Assembly (NCBI GenBank): GCA_950295325.1
Contig: OX485805.1
Location: forward strand, 26,523,501-26,587,500
Direction: 5' to 3'
Length of the DNA stretch: 64,000 bases
Source: Polytrichum commune
Lineage: Eukaryota; Streptophyta; Polytrichopsida; Polytrichales; Polytrichaceae
The notes below the pieces were generated by a model, which saw only the letters and a program-made list of their open reading frames with translations, was not told the DNA's origin and made no database searches. The first letter of the stretch is position 1. The number at the start of each line of letters is the position of its first letter. The translations under genes and the position numbers were made by a program. Shown here piece after piece: positions 8,346 to 21,696 of this stretch.

Positions 8346-9079
8346 TGTCAATGAAGGTCTTGTAAAACCAAAGTTATAACACCTTTAGTAGCACTTTTGG
8401 TAAGGGTAAAGTATGTTCCGTGCAAACAATGGTATCATCTAGTTTTAATTTTTTGTTATGCAGATGCAACTATCTGCACCTATAATCCCACTTGGAGTGA
8501 GGAGGATAGTTCACCCATGGTCCTATGGTATAGTAGATGACATGATATGGCTTCGTTCAATAGAAGTTGAGATCTTGATTTGTACATGTCTTTACGTGTT
8601 CATGTTTGTAACTCCATGGCATTTGTGCTCATTTTTTAATGATATTATATCGTTATTGGATGCATTATGTTTTCTTATCCAAACTTGTGCTTTGTATTAG
8701 AGAGCTTTGCAACAAATATGTATGGGAAGGAATACCTTTTACACCTCAATCTATACCATTGTCATGTAGAAGCAAACATGGGACTTCCAATATGTGCTAT
8801 GCACCAATAATTATGGTCAAATTTGTGGTGTGTGTAGTAGTAGTTCATTCTAGTGTGTATTGTTTTCATAGTAAAATAATTGTTTCATCATCTACCAATC
8901 TTGAAAATTATACAAATAATTTGCGAAGGTTGCAATATAGACAACAATGTACATATATAGAAATTGTTTATGATGAGTGTGTTTCGTAATATCCAAGGTG
9001 GTAATAAAGTTTGCAAGGAAGGTCTTGTAAAACCCCTGCACATAATTTGATGTCACCAACTTGGACTCCTCAACTTGAA
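8346..9079. other. No gene recognised; short frames only
   Basis: Two short overlapping open frames occur here on the plus strand (80 and 116 codons from 8458 and 8639), rich in Cys, Ile and aromatic residues. I recognise no domain, splice pattern or conservation, and the AT-rich composition makes chance frames likely. Confidence 0.3.
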
Positions 9080-10240
9080 CTCCCTCATGTTCAACAGTTT
9101 GAAATGTCTATCAAAGCATAGTGCTACAACCTTGGAGCCTATTTTGTTAGTGTCTTTTGACTAAGTTGTGTTGTGTATTGCAAAACATACCACTTGAAAC
9201 GTGTCATAGTCATTGTCATACCAATAATGGAAATGTGCCAAGGCATGGGCAAAACATCAATCTCGATAATTTGGCCAAGTCGAGGGCTTGAAGGCATGTA
9301 GCATCATAAAATTCTTGGCAACTTGGGTGTGTTGAAGTGTGACACAACCCTGACGGTGTGATTCATTTGGTGCATATCACCATTCAATCTACATTTTGCA
9401 GAGCCAAAACATTCTTCGCCTTCAAGATGTGGAAATCTATCATGAAACTTTGAAGCATGTTTGCCACTGTCTCACATGTGCCTTTTTAACTAGGATTTAA
9501 GTATATGGATTAATGCATGAATTTTGGACAATTCCAACCGCCAATATAACGTACACTAGATTGCAAAACTACACAAATATTGAAATATAGTGGTTGGCAA
9601 ACATGGAATACAAGCATTTGAAGTTGTGGTTGTTGTATTTGTTGTCAATTGATATTCTTGGCCCCACAAGTGCACATCCCTTCTTTTTTTTGCACAAGGA
9701 ATTTGTCCAAATATACTTAAATGCCAATATTTTGTGTTTATCTAGGGATCAAGTCTAGTGGAAATCACAAGCTCTCTCTATTCTCTCAATTGGCTCTTTG
9801 GGGATTCCACCAGTCACTCTTCTAACACCCATCCAATTTGCATGAGCATTGTCTGCCATGAATCCTCAAAATTACATGTTTATGACATGATCATTGAGCA
9901 AATAGTGATTGTTAGATCCTCAAATTGCATATCATATGTAGTGATTGTCATTATTCTTCAAAAATGAGAGTCATATATGTGGGAAGTCATAGTCGTCCAA
10001 TTCTTGATCCTCTTAGCATGATCAAAGAACAATCATGCACCCTCGAGTGAACCACATGGTTGCATGCACTTCACCAAATCAACATCATATCATGGTCCAA
10101 TATTGGGAATGTCAAACAAATACACCTTTGATGAACCATGCCATGGGAAAACATTATCTTATATGAATCGAACCTGCTATGGAGTTTGAGGTCAAGAATT
10201 TGATCATGCTACCCTTTTGTGCACATTGGTTTCTAAAGAA
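9080..10240 (-). pseudogene. Degenerate transposase-like coding remnant
   Basis: Read on the minus strand, several neighbouring stretches look like decayed coding sequence with in-frame stops and frame changes. Near 10090-9880: KCMQPCGSLEGA, then a TGA stop, LFFDHAKRIKNWTTM, another TGA, and TYDMQFEDL. Near 9865-9760, in another frame: GFMADNAHANWMGVRRVTGG and EPIERIERACDFH. Near 9225: LAHFHYWYD. Stops sit where TGG or TGC is plausible. From memory these resemble a MULE-like DDE transposase family seen in moss and lycophyte genomes (CDMQSED and FMADSAQANWNAVR blocks). The family name is uncertain; that it is a broken mobile-element gene is more secure. The element ends were not found. Confidence 0.4.
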
Positions 10241-13200
10241 GTGAATTTGATTGCGGATTTTTAGGAGAGGAATTATTCTTGGATTTTGCAAGGAATTCGG
10301 ATATGCAAGGTATGTCAAAAGAAGTTATTGTCTCCCCTTTTGAAACCAACATTTATGTGAGCACCCATGAGTTGTACTTGCAAAATAGATGCGATCATAC
10401 AAGTTGAGCTCTTAGCAGTCTCTTCACACACTAGATTTTCATTGTGTCGATGGTATCTCTACATATTAGACATTTTGTGAAAAGAACATGAATATGACTA
10501 ATTTCAAGGTTCTTGCAAGTTGGACTTGCATCAACACTCTTCCTTTGATCAAGAGTGATGAGCTTGGAAGGAAGATATTGCCTCAATGTAATTTTGTTGG
10601 AATTGTTCTAGTGTATACATATGGCCTTGTTCATTTGTCCTATTGGATTTGATGTGCAGACCAAAGGTTTAAGACATTTTCTTTTGTAGAAGGCAAATTC
10701 CACCAACTCTTATTTGTTTTTTGAAGCTCCCTTTCTCAACCTTGGCCATGGTAGCATACCTAGTCCATTTTATCCCTTCAAGGTTCATATTATTTGCAAC
10801 AATGTGGAAGTGGGTAAGTTGTCAAAATCAGAATATGGTATTCCACAGAGGGGAGCCCGTGAGAAAGTGCATGCATTTGTGCTTGGATTCCTACAATATT
10901 GTAGCGAGGACAATGTCATTGTGGACTTGGACATCTCCATGGGTATGATATTCCCTGGCCACTTTGTTTCATTCACATTCAATTTCATTTGCTACCATTG
11001 TATGTGAAACTCAAGTACTTTTAACATTTTAAACCATTGTTTCATCAAGTGCCACCATTCAAGCATTTCATGCATCAACGCGGAATTTGGTATTTATTAT
11101 CTTCTTGATTATGACATCTGCAAACATGTTCTTATTCTATTGTTGCAATATGTCCAATCTACCACCAACAATTGCTATGGGTTGGACACAAAAGTAGGAT
11201 AACCTCGCATGCAAGAGGAATCCGTTGGATCGAATCTAAATGTTTTCAAAGGGGAGAGCTTTCAACATCCGTTGCTCTCAACATCTTGCATCTTGATCGT
11301 TGTATGCCTTCATAAGGTTATTTTGATCTCAATGCAATATAGTCCTTGATTTTTGTGCAGTATAGTCCTTGATTATAGTCTAGATTCTCCTTCTCCTCAT
11401 TTTACACTTCTAGCTTATGCCAAGGCAATGGCATTGCAGTATGGGAGAGTTGGCTCTTCCCAATTTAAGTCTAGTTGTCACCAACCATATCCACATGCTG
11501 AGCATTTTATGGATAGCAAGGTTGTTGGGCATAATATATTTGAAGTTTCCCCCTCATAGCTCCAATATAGGATGCTACATTTCAAATGTGCTTGAATGTG
11601 TACTTAACTACAATATTTGAATGAGTACTTCGTTATTCCTTGTCTATTACTGGCTCCCTTAAATAAAAACAATTTTGCCATGATTTGGTTTTCCGCTTTT
11701 GTTTTGTCAACATCATGGCATATTTCAAGTGTGAGTATCAATGTAGTCAATGGTTACATGTGTTGAGATGACTACTTGTGGTCATTTAATAGTTTCATGG
11801 CTACACAAATTGTGGTGAAATTGAGTTCACTAAGTTGACCATGCAATAACTCTAACACTCAATCTGCATGCATAAAACTAGTGTCCTCAAAGCTATAGTG
11901 TTGCACTTGTCGACTTTATGAGTTTCCATAATTTCACATGCATGTACAAATGCGATGTCAAATCAACTAAGATGTTTCATTAATTGTCACATGTGGCACC
12001 TATGCCATAAACTAGTCACTAATTATTGTTGACACCATCCATGCATCTATGTCTTACACTTTCACATTTGGTGGTTAGGAATTTTGAGGAATATTCTCAA
12101 AACGTTGGGATTGTTTATTGAAAGAAGAGGTTGAAGTGGTTGTCAATTTGATGTCTTTCACCTTATTCCATGACCTTCATATCCTCCATCTTCATCATAT
12201 GTGCACATTGTTGTCTTTGAATGTTTAAAATATGTAGGTGAATATGTGCTAAAACCAAATGTTAGTTTCTATTTTTGTGCATGTTGTTGTCATCCAATCT
12301 TTGTGTATTGGTTCTTCTGCTCACCCATCTCCAATTCTAGCACTACAAAATTCCTTAGGTGTTTATACTCTCCTTGCTAATTCCATTTCAGGTTGTCACG
12401 GAGGGTTATGGGGTTCTTGCAGGTTGGAGGTGGTTGTTGGTGTTTGGCAAATCACATGATTGCAGTATGACATAGAAGTTATGAAAGGTGCAATTAAGAT
12501 GCGGATACTAGAGAACATAGATTGTTCCTCAAATATTATGGATTACACTATTCGTCTTCTTCAACCAAACATGTTGCAGTCACGTTCCTCCGTGCCCACA
12601 CAAGATGGATGCCATGCCATGAACTCATCACAAGGAAATCAATTGGCCATATTGTGGGAGCATATGGGATTGCCTTAGCAATGTGCAATGTGGGGATTGG
12701 ACATCATCATAACTTGCATTCACAACCTTGTTGGAGAACATTTGGGCACCTATATGGAGGATGGTCATGACCAAGATATCTTTGACTACAGAGCATTTTC
12801 CAGCTACATCGACATTGGGTGTTCGTGAATGTTTAACTTTCTTGTTTTTCAAATATGTCTTGTTACTGGATGTCACTTAAGATCCTAAGGGGTTTTCCTA
12901 CCTTGCCACAATAAGATATATGGTTTCCACTTATGTATGGGGATTTGGTCTCATCCTCCCTCTTAATCTTGCAATTTTACATGTTTTTGTCTCATAGTTT
13001 GATGTTCTCATTCTAAAATGCCTCCTGTGTTAATATCATGTGGATTGAATGTATTTGTCTCACATGTTTACAAAATATATTCTATGCAAGTCAATCTTTC
13101 TTTGTAATATGATCAATCAATGTCACATCCTCCATATTGTAGATATGTTAGGACTGTTGGACCTCTGGCCACAATCAATTGCATTTGTTGAGTTGGCAAT

Positions 13201-13300
13201 ATCTTTGTAAATATTGGACTTCAATTCAAAAGGCTTTATGATGATTGTTTATGGTAAACATGCTTGCCCAAAGGTGGGGGGTTTGATTTTGCACCCTAGA
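10241..13300. other. Gene-free repeat-like DNA, possible further decay of the same element
   Basis: Only short frames occur here (for example 97 codons at 10714-11007 on the plus strand) with no recognisable domain. Base composition resembles the transposase remnant next to it, so this may be the rest of that element or its target, but no ends or repeats could be drawn. Confidence 0.3.
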
Positions 13301-14560
13301 CTTCAACTCTTTACAAAGCTCTAGGTCTTGAATTGAGTTGCCCACAACTTAATGTGGGTAGCTCATTTTACTGCGCAAAATTGGACACATAGTTCTAAAT
13401 ACGTCATCCTTTTATGTATCGATTCCTTAGTATCAAATCATAAATCTCGTAATACTACCAAACCTATAAAACATAAATGAATTTATTTTGCTTTGTTTCA
13501 TTTGAGGCAAGTGGCATGGGGCGAGGGTGGGAGAGGTTCAAGCCCTACATTTTTCAAGCATTTCGGGAAAACCATAAAATATTTTGATATCCCAATATAA
13601 TTTTTTTACTATGACCTAATATTAAGCCGCCCTTAATTTGAATTATTTTTAATTTCTTGTAACGGGGCCGTGGTCCATGGATTTAAAATCTCCTAAACAT
13701 GCGCAAGCCCACTTTTTGTCATGATATGGATTTGTTGAGTGTTTTTGGCATATTAAGAGGAGTATTAGGTAGTGCTAACAAATCAAGTTTTTATTGAGGT
13801 CCAGACCCAACAAAGATTGAGCAAAATCTCACAAAAGTCACAAAAAAAGTGAACAAAATGGGGACCCAATGAACAAAATGAACAAAAACATATCATTCGA
13901 CAAAACCCTCCAACAAATACATGAAGTGTCAATTAAGCAAGACTCAACAAATACTCAACCCAACAACAAAATAAAAATAAAAAAAACAAAAAACTTGGTG
14001 GCCCAACATTAATCTATATATGACGCACAACATGGTGGTGGCATGGTGATCTTGGTGGTGTTCCCCAGTGTTCCCGAACGTTTCGGAAAGGTGGGGGGAC
14101 CACATCAAAATGATGTGTCATATGCACCGGTGGAAAGGGCTAGGGTGGCATATATATATATGTCCATACCAACTCAATCATATAAGAAACAAAATCCCAA
14201 CAAAATCCTAGAAATTGAACAAAAATCTCTCCCTATGACTTAGTTGCCACACACAACCCCCCACAACCGGTCCTCAAGTTCAACTTTGGTCTTGACTTGA
14301 AAATGAATCCAAGAATAAAAAGAAAAAAGAAAAAACAAAAAAAACAAAAGCTCCACCATTTTAGGCACATGTAGGGTCCAAAGCATGCAACTTCTTCTAC
14401 CTTGGCCCACCGAACTTGGAAACTTGAGTTTGAGCTCAAGCTATGTGTGGCTTGGCCCATCACAGGCGATCGGCGTGACTGCAGTGGAAGAAATTGGAGG
14501 ATTTTGCAACTGTGCTCCACACGCCTACCACCGACAGTACCAAGAACACTCGCAGTACTG
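13301..14560. other. Intergenic, no gene recognised
   Basis: This is AT-rich sequence with A-rich runs (13840-14000, 14310-14350) and a short TATATATATATG run near 14150. No supported gene. It forms the distal upstream region of the CASP-like gene. Confidence 0.35.
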
Positions 14561-14572
14561 AATCCTCAGACA

Positions 14573-14803
14573 TTATATATCATGCATCGTGAATCATGGT
14601 CATACATTACTACCCGCATTCCACAAATCTAATAATAGAGCCACAGCCGTAGAAGGTATTCTCTCTCTTACTTAACTTACCAGAACGGAATGTCAAGTTA
14701 CTTTCGGAAGTCGGTAGTAGCTCCTCGCAATCTTCTTTCACCCCTTGCAGCTTCCATCCATACTTTGCGCCTCTCTTCTCAATCAATCCGCCCAACTCTA
14801 CAA
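14573..14803 (+). promoter_or_regulatory. Possible core promoter and leader exon of the CASP-like gene
   Basis: A TATATAT motif (about 14573) next to CATGCATG-like RY sequence is followed by a pyrimidine-rich leader (CTCTCTCTTAC, CGCCTCTCTTCTC) and a strong donor CAAG|GTAAGTAAG near 14802. This would make a non-coding first exon spliced across about 0.8 kb to the coding exon at 15691. The matching acceptor was not identified with confidence. Confidence 0.3.
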
Positions 14804-15690
14804 GGTAAGTAAGTAGGGGTGTAATCGACAGGATCATTGTGGGAGCATCATCATTGTGGTTTGAATTCTGCAATTTGGACGAGTCAGGGGACTAGTAGGC
14901 ACTTACCGTTGTTTTTTTTGGATTTGATTTGCTATTAGTGTGTATGAATGGGTTTTGCGCTTCTGGTTCTTGTTCTTGGCTTCTTTTCTTCTTCTTTTAA
15001 TAATTTATCAATTGAGTCTGTCTACTTGGATGTGGCCTGGCTGAGTGGGGCAATTGATAATAAGAGGAGAGTTTAGATCTGGCGTTGGGTTGACAAAATC
15101 TTTCTGGGTTTGTAGAGAGAGGCATTTGCTAGGTATTTGTCTGAGTTGCCCACTAAAAAACCTCAAAATGCAAGTGACCAGTGTTTGATGTGGAGGCAAG
15201 TCTTGATGATATATAACCCTTCGAGTTTGATTGGGCTTAACATCTTTTCCCGTGTTGCCTCAACATTTAGCCACTGACTCATTCACCATGTATTCAACTC
15301 AAATTTCAACCTTTGGGGAAGACTTGCAACTATGAAAGATAGATACAAGAGACTACAATCGCAACCCTATGTTTAGGAGGCATTATTGATTCAGTGGCGT
15401 AGTTTGATTTGACTGAATGAATGGAACATCATTGTTGATGATATGTGAATTTAGAGGTTTGTAATGCACCCATTCTGAAATTCCATTTCGGATTTCTGGG
15501 AAGACGGAGAATAGTGGCATAGCCGAAGCAGACAGGAATTGATCATTTTCCACTGTCGGTGAACATAAACAAAGTGCAAAGGAAGAACCCAAGAGGAGCA
15601 GGAAGGAAATTTACAGTAACTCCTTCAAGATTCTTTGTAGTTTATGTTTTTGGGAGGTTGGTTTGGGAGGTCTCCGTAGACATAGCCATT

Positions 15691-17991
15691 ATGCACACAG
15701 GGGAGTCACCGGAGGGCAATCCGCCGCGGTCTGCAAGTGGAATGGAACAAGGCAGCCCTGCGCCGTACTACAATCACACGCCCAGCCCCGCATTGCAGGC
15801 GGTGAAGAAGAATCTGAACCACATGAATGGACTCAACTTGGGTTTGCGCATCGCCGAATTCTTCTTGAGTGTGATTGCGTTCAGCGTGATGGCATCTGCG
15901 AACGAAAACGGAGCAGTTTTCAGCACCTTCACTACGTACAGGTAAAGTAATCAATCAGCTCACCACAAATCCTCTCATGTTTGGGTTGGTGCATTCTGGG
16001 GTTCGCAGCATACGATTGAGTGTGTCTAGGTTTCTCCGCATACTATCAGTTAGGTGCCTCAAAGTTGGGACTTTGAAAATGAACTGTCCCAATATTAGAT
16101 GTGAGATGGGGTTATCCAAAATGGAGGCATTAGAAGCTAGGAAAAATACCATCTCGTATTCGCCGTCAATGATTCATTTGATTATGTGAATCACGAGGAG
16201 GAAGCACCATTTGCAGGTGAACTTGAACTGACATGTGGGTAGTTGACCCCATAGTAGGAGTAGCGAGGTGGGAAAATGACTCCCAACAGACAGATGCTTG
16301 AGAAATGAAAGGCGCTTGTTGTGTGCAATGGTTTATTGTTGTTGCATAGTAAAGTGAGGTTTTAAGATGGAGAGAGGGGTTTCCGGGGAAGATCTGAACG
16401 TTTTGATCCACATGGGTTACTACTAGAGTAAATACATCTTATCTACTCTCGGATTGTTAGTATGTATTGTGGTAATGCCCCCATCACTCAGTGTTGTGAC
16501 CAGTGTTGGTGTGATATTTAGGTGAATGGATGGTATCAATATCCAACATAAATAATGGTATCAAAGAGCCCATTTGTGAGTATTGATTGGATTATTGGAG
16601 TCAAATATTGATCATTGGTGGGTAAATCAAGGCGAGAGAATCTTTGTATACCGGAGTAATTATGTGGGTCAATAACATTCTAAAACCATATACATACTAG
16701 GTCAATTTTCCCTAGGTATGAAAGTTCTTACATAGTGTATAGACCCGAATGGTATCAAAAAATGTGAAGTCCTCATTATAGATACTTGAATGATATAAAA
16801 AAAAAGATGAAACCAGTCCAACACTGGTTGTGACCCAGGGTTGCTTTACGATTCAAAGTACAACTTCTACTGTTAGGGCAACAAGATTTGACTGTGGATG
16901 GCCAAGATTCGAGTGAACCATGTTCTCCATGTAGCTACCATCCACTGTTTTACATATGAATGTCCTATGTGCAGAGAGATAAGATATCGTACTTCACTGG
17001 GTTATGATGGCAGAAAGTTTTTGAATTTGTATGATGTTCAAGTTCAGTGACATTGACATAACCTGTGTCCATGGCCAATATCAGGATATGAATTACTACA
17101 TTCTTGTCACTAGTCTGCAAACCTAGTTTTTTGTTATTGAAGTTAAGATACATCCGCCGAGGTCACCTTATGATGTATGGAACATTGTATGAGGCCAAAT
17201 GTGGCTCTCTGTCTGACTGCTCAACTGAAAATGCCAAATTGGAATTTGTGCAGCTTCGTCGTGGCAGTGAATGTGCTTGTTTGTCTCTATACTGTAGTGC
17301 AAATCGTTCTGAGCATCATGTCTCTGGCATCTGCAACTCCTCCCAGCAAGAATTACTGTTTTGCCTCCTTTGGGTGCGACCAGGTATATATGTCAACCCT
17401 ATTACCTGTTTCTTCCATATCAAAGCCATCAATGCTTGATCAAGTGATATCAACTTTTTCCTCAAATACTAGAAAATACAGGACCTGTCTACATAGTGGT
17501 ATTTCACCTGGTCAGTATAGATATTGGTTACACCTTGCTAACCGAGCTTCAATCTCAAAACGCTCATATGCTAAAGAGCTTAAATGAGCCATAACTGAAT
17601 TGAGACTTCCAAGGTGGTACTAGGAAAAATAATGAGGCCCACAATAATTAGTTCAATGTTCATTGTTGTGAATTGATTTTGAACAGTGTGGGAATTTGAT
17701 GTATTATGTTAGTTGAACTACAACCTTTAACAAGTGAGTGTATTTAATGCTTGCTTGTAGGTTCTGGCATTTCTACTCATGGCGGCAGGAGCTGCGGGAG
17801 CCTCGTTGAGTCTGATACTCACTCACAAAGGTACCCTAGACGCTACAGGCAATGGGTGCAAAGACGGACACATTATGGGCTTCTGCTCAAACGCACAAAC
17901 GTCTGTGGCCTTCACCTTCCTATCATTCTTTTGCATGGAGTTTTCTGCACTGCTTGGTGTCTACAGCCTAGCCCCATACCTTATTCTTTGA
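15691..17991 (+). CDS. CASPL: CASP-like four-transmembrane protein, 203 aa, three exons
   Basis: Proposed exons: 15691-15941, 17254-17383 and 17761-17991, with GT-AG borders (AG|GTAAAG, TGCAG|C, CAG|GTATAT, TGTAG|G) that keep phase throughout. The protein has a 45-residue hydrophilic start, then four hydrophobic segments: LRIAEFFLSVIAFSVMASA, FVVAVNVLVCLYTVVQIVL, VLAFLLMAAGAAGASLSLIL and SVAFTFLSFFCMEFSALLGV. An Arg in segment 1 and the CDQ Asp at the start of segment 3 match the conserved pair of CASP/CASP-like (DUF588, MARVEL-related) proteins. These are plasma-membrane scaffold proteins; Casparian strip members occur only in vascular plants, so the exact role here is unknown. The frame is open upstream to 15559, but MHTGES is chosen because the preceding residues look like untranslated sequence. 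It is intact, with no sign of decay. Confidence 0.85.
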
Positions 17992-18789
17992 CCCATATCA
18001 TTGCTCCATCATTTTTCTTGTGCTTTTTAAAGAGGGACTGCATTTTGCATAATTCGACTGTCTTTGTGAAGGTGTTACATGAGAACTTCCTAGATCAGAA
18101 GGTGTAGTTATGATGAAGTTTTTGTATGGTCAAACTTCTCAAGAACACACATCTCCAATACTACTGGTGAAGTTCCTTACCGACAAGAATGTCTACCGTG
18201 TAGACCTAGTCCTTGGTGTCCAATATCTCTTCACGAAATTCTCATGACCTGATGGAGACAGACATAGGTTGTTTATGAGGGTTAATCCTTCTGTATGCAT
18301 TGAGCAAGTGTAGTTTCCAAGCAATCTGTGTCTTGAGCCCCATTTTTTTGAGTTCAATCCAAAATTGCCCCATCCTCATTTATGATAAGCTTGATAACCC
18401 TCATGGGAGATCATATTCGAATAAAGTTTGTACATCTGGGTGCATCTCCTTGTCCAGTCTGTGATATGCATTCTTCATTGAAAATACTCCCACTTCTTGG
18501 AGCTTGTGAGTTGAATAATGATGTCATAACATTACTCAACTAATGAGCCATGTTCAGTTGCCATGACTTCATATTTAGATTGAAGCACTCGGATTCCGGC
18601 ATGTGGAGGCTTTATTCTTGAATCTATTGCAGGGCCCATGAACACTGCTCATCAGCTGAGAAATGTTATGATCTTGCTTAGAACAATCATGTGGCATGGT
18701 TTTTAATTGGAGAGTTGGTGTCGCTAACTATATATGTCAACCCTTGGATTGAAGTGTCACATGTAGAAGGCAAGGGATCGCAGGTATGA
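17992..18789. other. 3' flank of the CASP-like gene, no gene recognised
   Basis: This holds the CASP-like 3' untranslated region and spacer. No open frame, repeat end or RNA gene can be supported. Confidence 0.35.
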
Positions 18790-19790
18790 AAGCGATGATG
18801 GGAACTTTGAGGAAAGAAGCGGTAGTGAACATCACATGTTGGGAACTCAAATCTCACCTATTCAAGGCTTTAATGCTTCCTATTTTCACGTATGGCATCG
18901 AAATTTGGGGAGGCAACTTGAAAAACTCTCACTGATAAGTCTTTGAGAAGGGTATGAAGATGCATATGTCTCACATCAAAGTGTGTTCTTTGACTACCTA
19001 TCATATCTTACTAGCTGAATTCAAAGAACCTCCCATAGAATTAAACGCTCTCAAGCTTACTATGGGCTTTCAACAATAACTCACCCACCTATCCCCATTT
19101 GGGCTAGTAAGTAAAGAGGCCTCATTATCCCAACACTTGGCCAAACAAGGATTTAACACTTGGTACAAATCGACAACCATGTGGAAGACATCATGTGGTC
19201 TATCTCATTGGGAAACCCATGACAACCCAACCACATCAAAAACAACATATGTTGATGTCAAGGAGGCTTTTCTTGCAAAAGAGTGGAACTCTTTCCACCT
19301 CTCTAGGAAGAAACTAGATTACCTTCACCTCAAGGATTTCCTTAAATACGAATGTGAATTGTACTTGAAGCAACCATTGACTCCACCACAGCCCAAGATC
19401 ATTGTTGCCTACCGCACCTCGAATCATAGGCTTATCATTTCAACTAGATAATGAACAAGTACCCCTATCTCTAGAGATACTAGACTATGCCACTTTTTCT
19501 CCTCTAATGCAATTGAAAATGAGGCACATTTCGTGTTGGAATGTCCCCTATACAACCCCATTATAGATAAGTTTCCATCACTATTTGAGAACGTAGTTCC
19601 AAGGAGCCTCAAGTCTTTCTTTCAATTAGATCCACAAATTAACATTAGGCTCTATTTCATAGAGGCTACCGCACTCTACCACTCTAGAGAATTACCTAGT
19701 TTGAAACCATCTTGATGTATTGTCAACCCCATTAGCCTTTTTCAGCTTCCTGGACTTAAAATCAATTTCATTTCATTTCATTCATTGCTT
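18790..19790 (+). mobile_element. 3' remnant of a non-LTR retrotransposon (LINE)
   Basis: One plus-strand frame reads MKAMMGTLRKEAV, CWELKSHLFKALMLPIFTYG and EIWGGNLKNSH, then two stops (TGA TAA), VFEKGMKMHMSHIKV, another stop, and an open run to 19451 (GFNTWYKSTTMWKTSCGLSH, FLAKEWNSFHL, DFLKYECELYL). After a frame change it continues with ENEAHFVLECPLYNPI and ends LPSLKPS at 19715. The TYGIEIWGG block and the Cys/His-poor zinc-binding tail (HFVLECPLY) are typical of the region after reverse transcriptase in plant LINEs. The 3' end holds TTTCATTTCATTTCATTCAT near 19765-19785, a likely LINE tail. Stops and the frameshift show it is dead and 5'-truncated. Confidence 0.7.
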
Positions 19791-20560
19791 TGTGACATAA
19801 CGTCTTAAGACCAGATTCTAAAGATTACAGGCCGGATTATTTGAGAATCTGAACAATATAACATTGCTGATAAGCCATGTCCAATTTCAGAGCACAAACA
19901 ACCTATGAGCTCTGTAAATAGAAGTGGTAAAATTCATTCATATGGCTAGGTCTTGCAAGTAGCAAACATAATTCTTGTATGATTTAGAATCAATTCTGAT
20001 AAGCTTACATATATATCCACAAATATATGAGCATAAACAAGTGTGAATCACATATAGTAGTCATGCATACTTATATTTGGGGTTGCAAATCTATGGTGCT
20101 TGCAATATGACTTTATCACAAACTGCAATGAACTTAAAGAGGGATGGAATTCAAGGAAATTTATAGAATCTGAGGAAGGGTGATGCAAGCCCTCCTAAAG
20201 TACTCATTACCCTGGAATTGGCGTTTTCACCATGTATTTTGACTTATAAAAAGACCACTTCTTACTAAGAAAGTCCATTGAAATATAGTTTTGGAAAAAT
20301 CTGTAATACGAATTAATCAAAAGTTGCTCAGACAGAGCACACTTTCCATGACCTAATTGGACAATCAGTTTGAATCTTTTAATAAAAAGCTTGGAGAAGT
20401 CATCTCTCCAGCTTGTGAAATTGATGCCTGGACTGCTCCAACGAAAAGAGGCCTACAAGTGGTTTGTTATACAAGCTCAAGGTTATTTACCTTGTTACAT
20501 GATAAACAATACAACTACTCCTGCCCCCAAGTAAGACGTGAAGTGTGACAACCCTGGTTT
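19791..20560. other. Intergenic, nothing recognised
   Basis: AT-rich spacer between the LINE tail and the tandem repeat block. Only chance-length frames are present. Confidence 0.35.
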
Positions 20561-21690
20561 CAGACAATCAAGGACAACTTCATCCTCCCCCCTGTACCTC
20601 CAGACATCAATCCACATAGCCAAGCCCAACCATATATGCATCACTTCCACACTTATAAGCTGGGGCTCATTCCACAACAGCGGCGATTCTTTGCCATTCA
20701 AAGTAGACAGATGTCAGATTGCCAACATTCATAACCTCGGCTGTGAAGTTCACAGACCTAAATTCTAATCACAACACTACATCGTAGGCTTTTACCAGCT
20801 GCCTCCATCCCCTATATACTAATTCAAATCCCTTGCTGTGCCAGAGCTCAGTTGCAACTGACCTGGCTACCACAATGGTGACATAAAAAACAATAGCAAG
20901 CCAATTAATGCCAGGGGAGACATCCATACATGTACCACCTCCACAATTATGACCTGGGAGTTACTCCACAGCAGCAGCAATTCTCTGCCATTCAAATGAG
21001 GCAATTCTTAAATTGCCGACTTCCATAACCTTGGCTACGAAGTTCAGAGACCTAATTTCTAATCACAACACTACATTGTCGGCTTTCACCAGCTGGCTCA
21101 ATATCCAAGGGTCAAACCTAAAATACTAATCCATAAACCCTAGCTGGGTCAGAGCTCATCAAAACATTGGCGACATGAAGGAACAATTACGAGTAAATTA
21201 ATGCCAGTGATGCCCGGGGAGACATTCATAATCTTGGAGAACAACAATTATCTTCGACCAATTAAGCAAGGAGAACGAAAGAGAGGACACAAGGCCATCC
21301 ACACATATACCACCTCCACAATTATGATCTGGGGCTTATTCCACAACAGAAGCGATTCTTTGCCATTCAAATGAGACAATTCTTAAATTGCCAACATCCA
21401 TAACCTCAACTACGAGGTTCAGAGACCTAATTTTCTAATCACAACACTACATCGTCGGCTTTTACCAGCTGCCACATTATCGAAGGGTCAAGCCCTCCAT
21501 TACCCTATATACTGATCCAAAACCCTAGCTATGCCAGAACTAAATTGCAACTAACCTCGCCAGAGCTCATCAACACAATGGCAGCATAAAGAACAATTAC
21601 AAGCCAATTGATGCCCAGAGAGACATTAACGAGCTTGAAGACCAGCAATTCCCTTTGACCAATTAAGCAGGGACAAAGGAAGAGGGACCA
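20560..21690. repeat. Three tandem copies of a ~300-375-bp unit downstream of the complex I gene
   Basis: The landmark TCCACAaCAG...GCGATTCTtTGCCATTCAAA recurs at 20671, 20965 and 21340 (spacings 294 and 375). Each copy is followed in order by the ccaaCATyCATAACCTcg block, GTTCAGAGACCTAA, TCTAATCACAACACTACATCG and CAGCTG. The two distal landmarks (GACCAATTAAGCA..GGA and GGGGAGACATTCAT-like) close copies 2 and 3. The block runs right up to the stop codon of the minus-strand complex I gene at 21697, so it is its 3' flank, probably including its 3' untranslated region. No coding potential. Confidence 0.75.
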
Positions 21691-21696
21691 CAAACC

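Noticed and set aside
15663..15954. Overlapping frames on both strands at the CASP-like first exon
   Set aside because: They are out-of-frame shadows; only the frame from 15691 continues in phase through two more exons with transmembrane segments.
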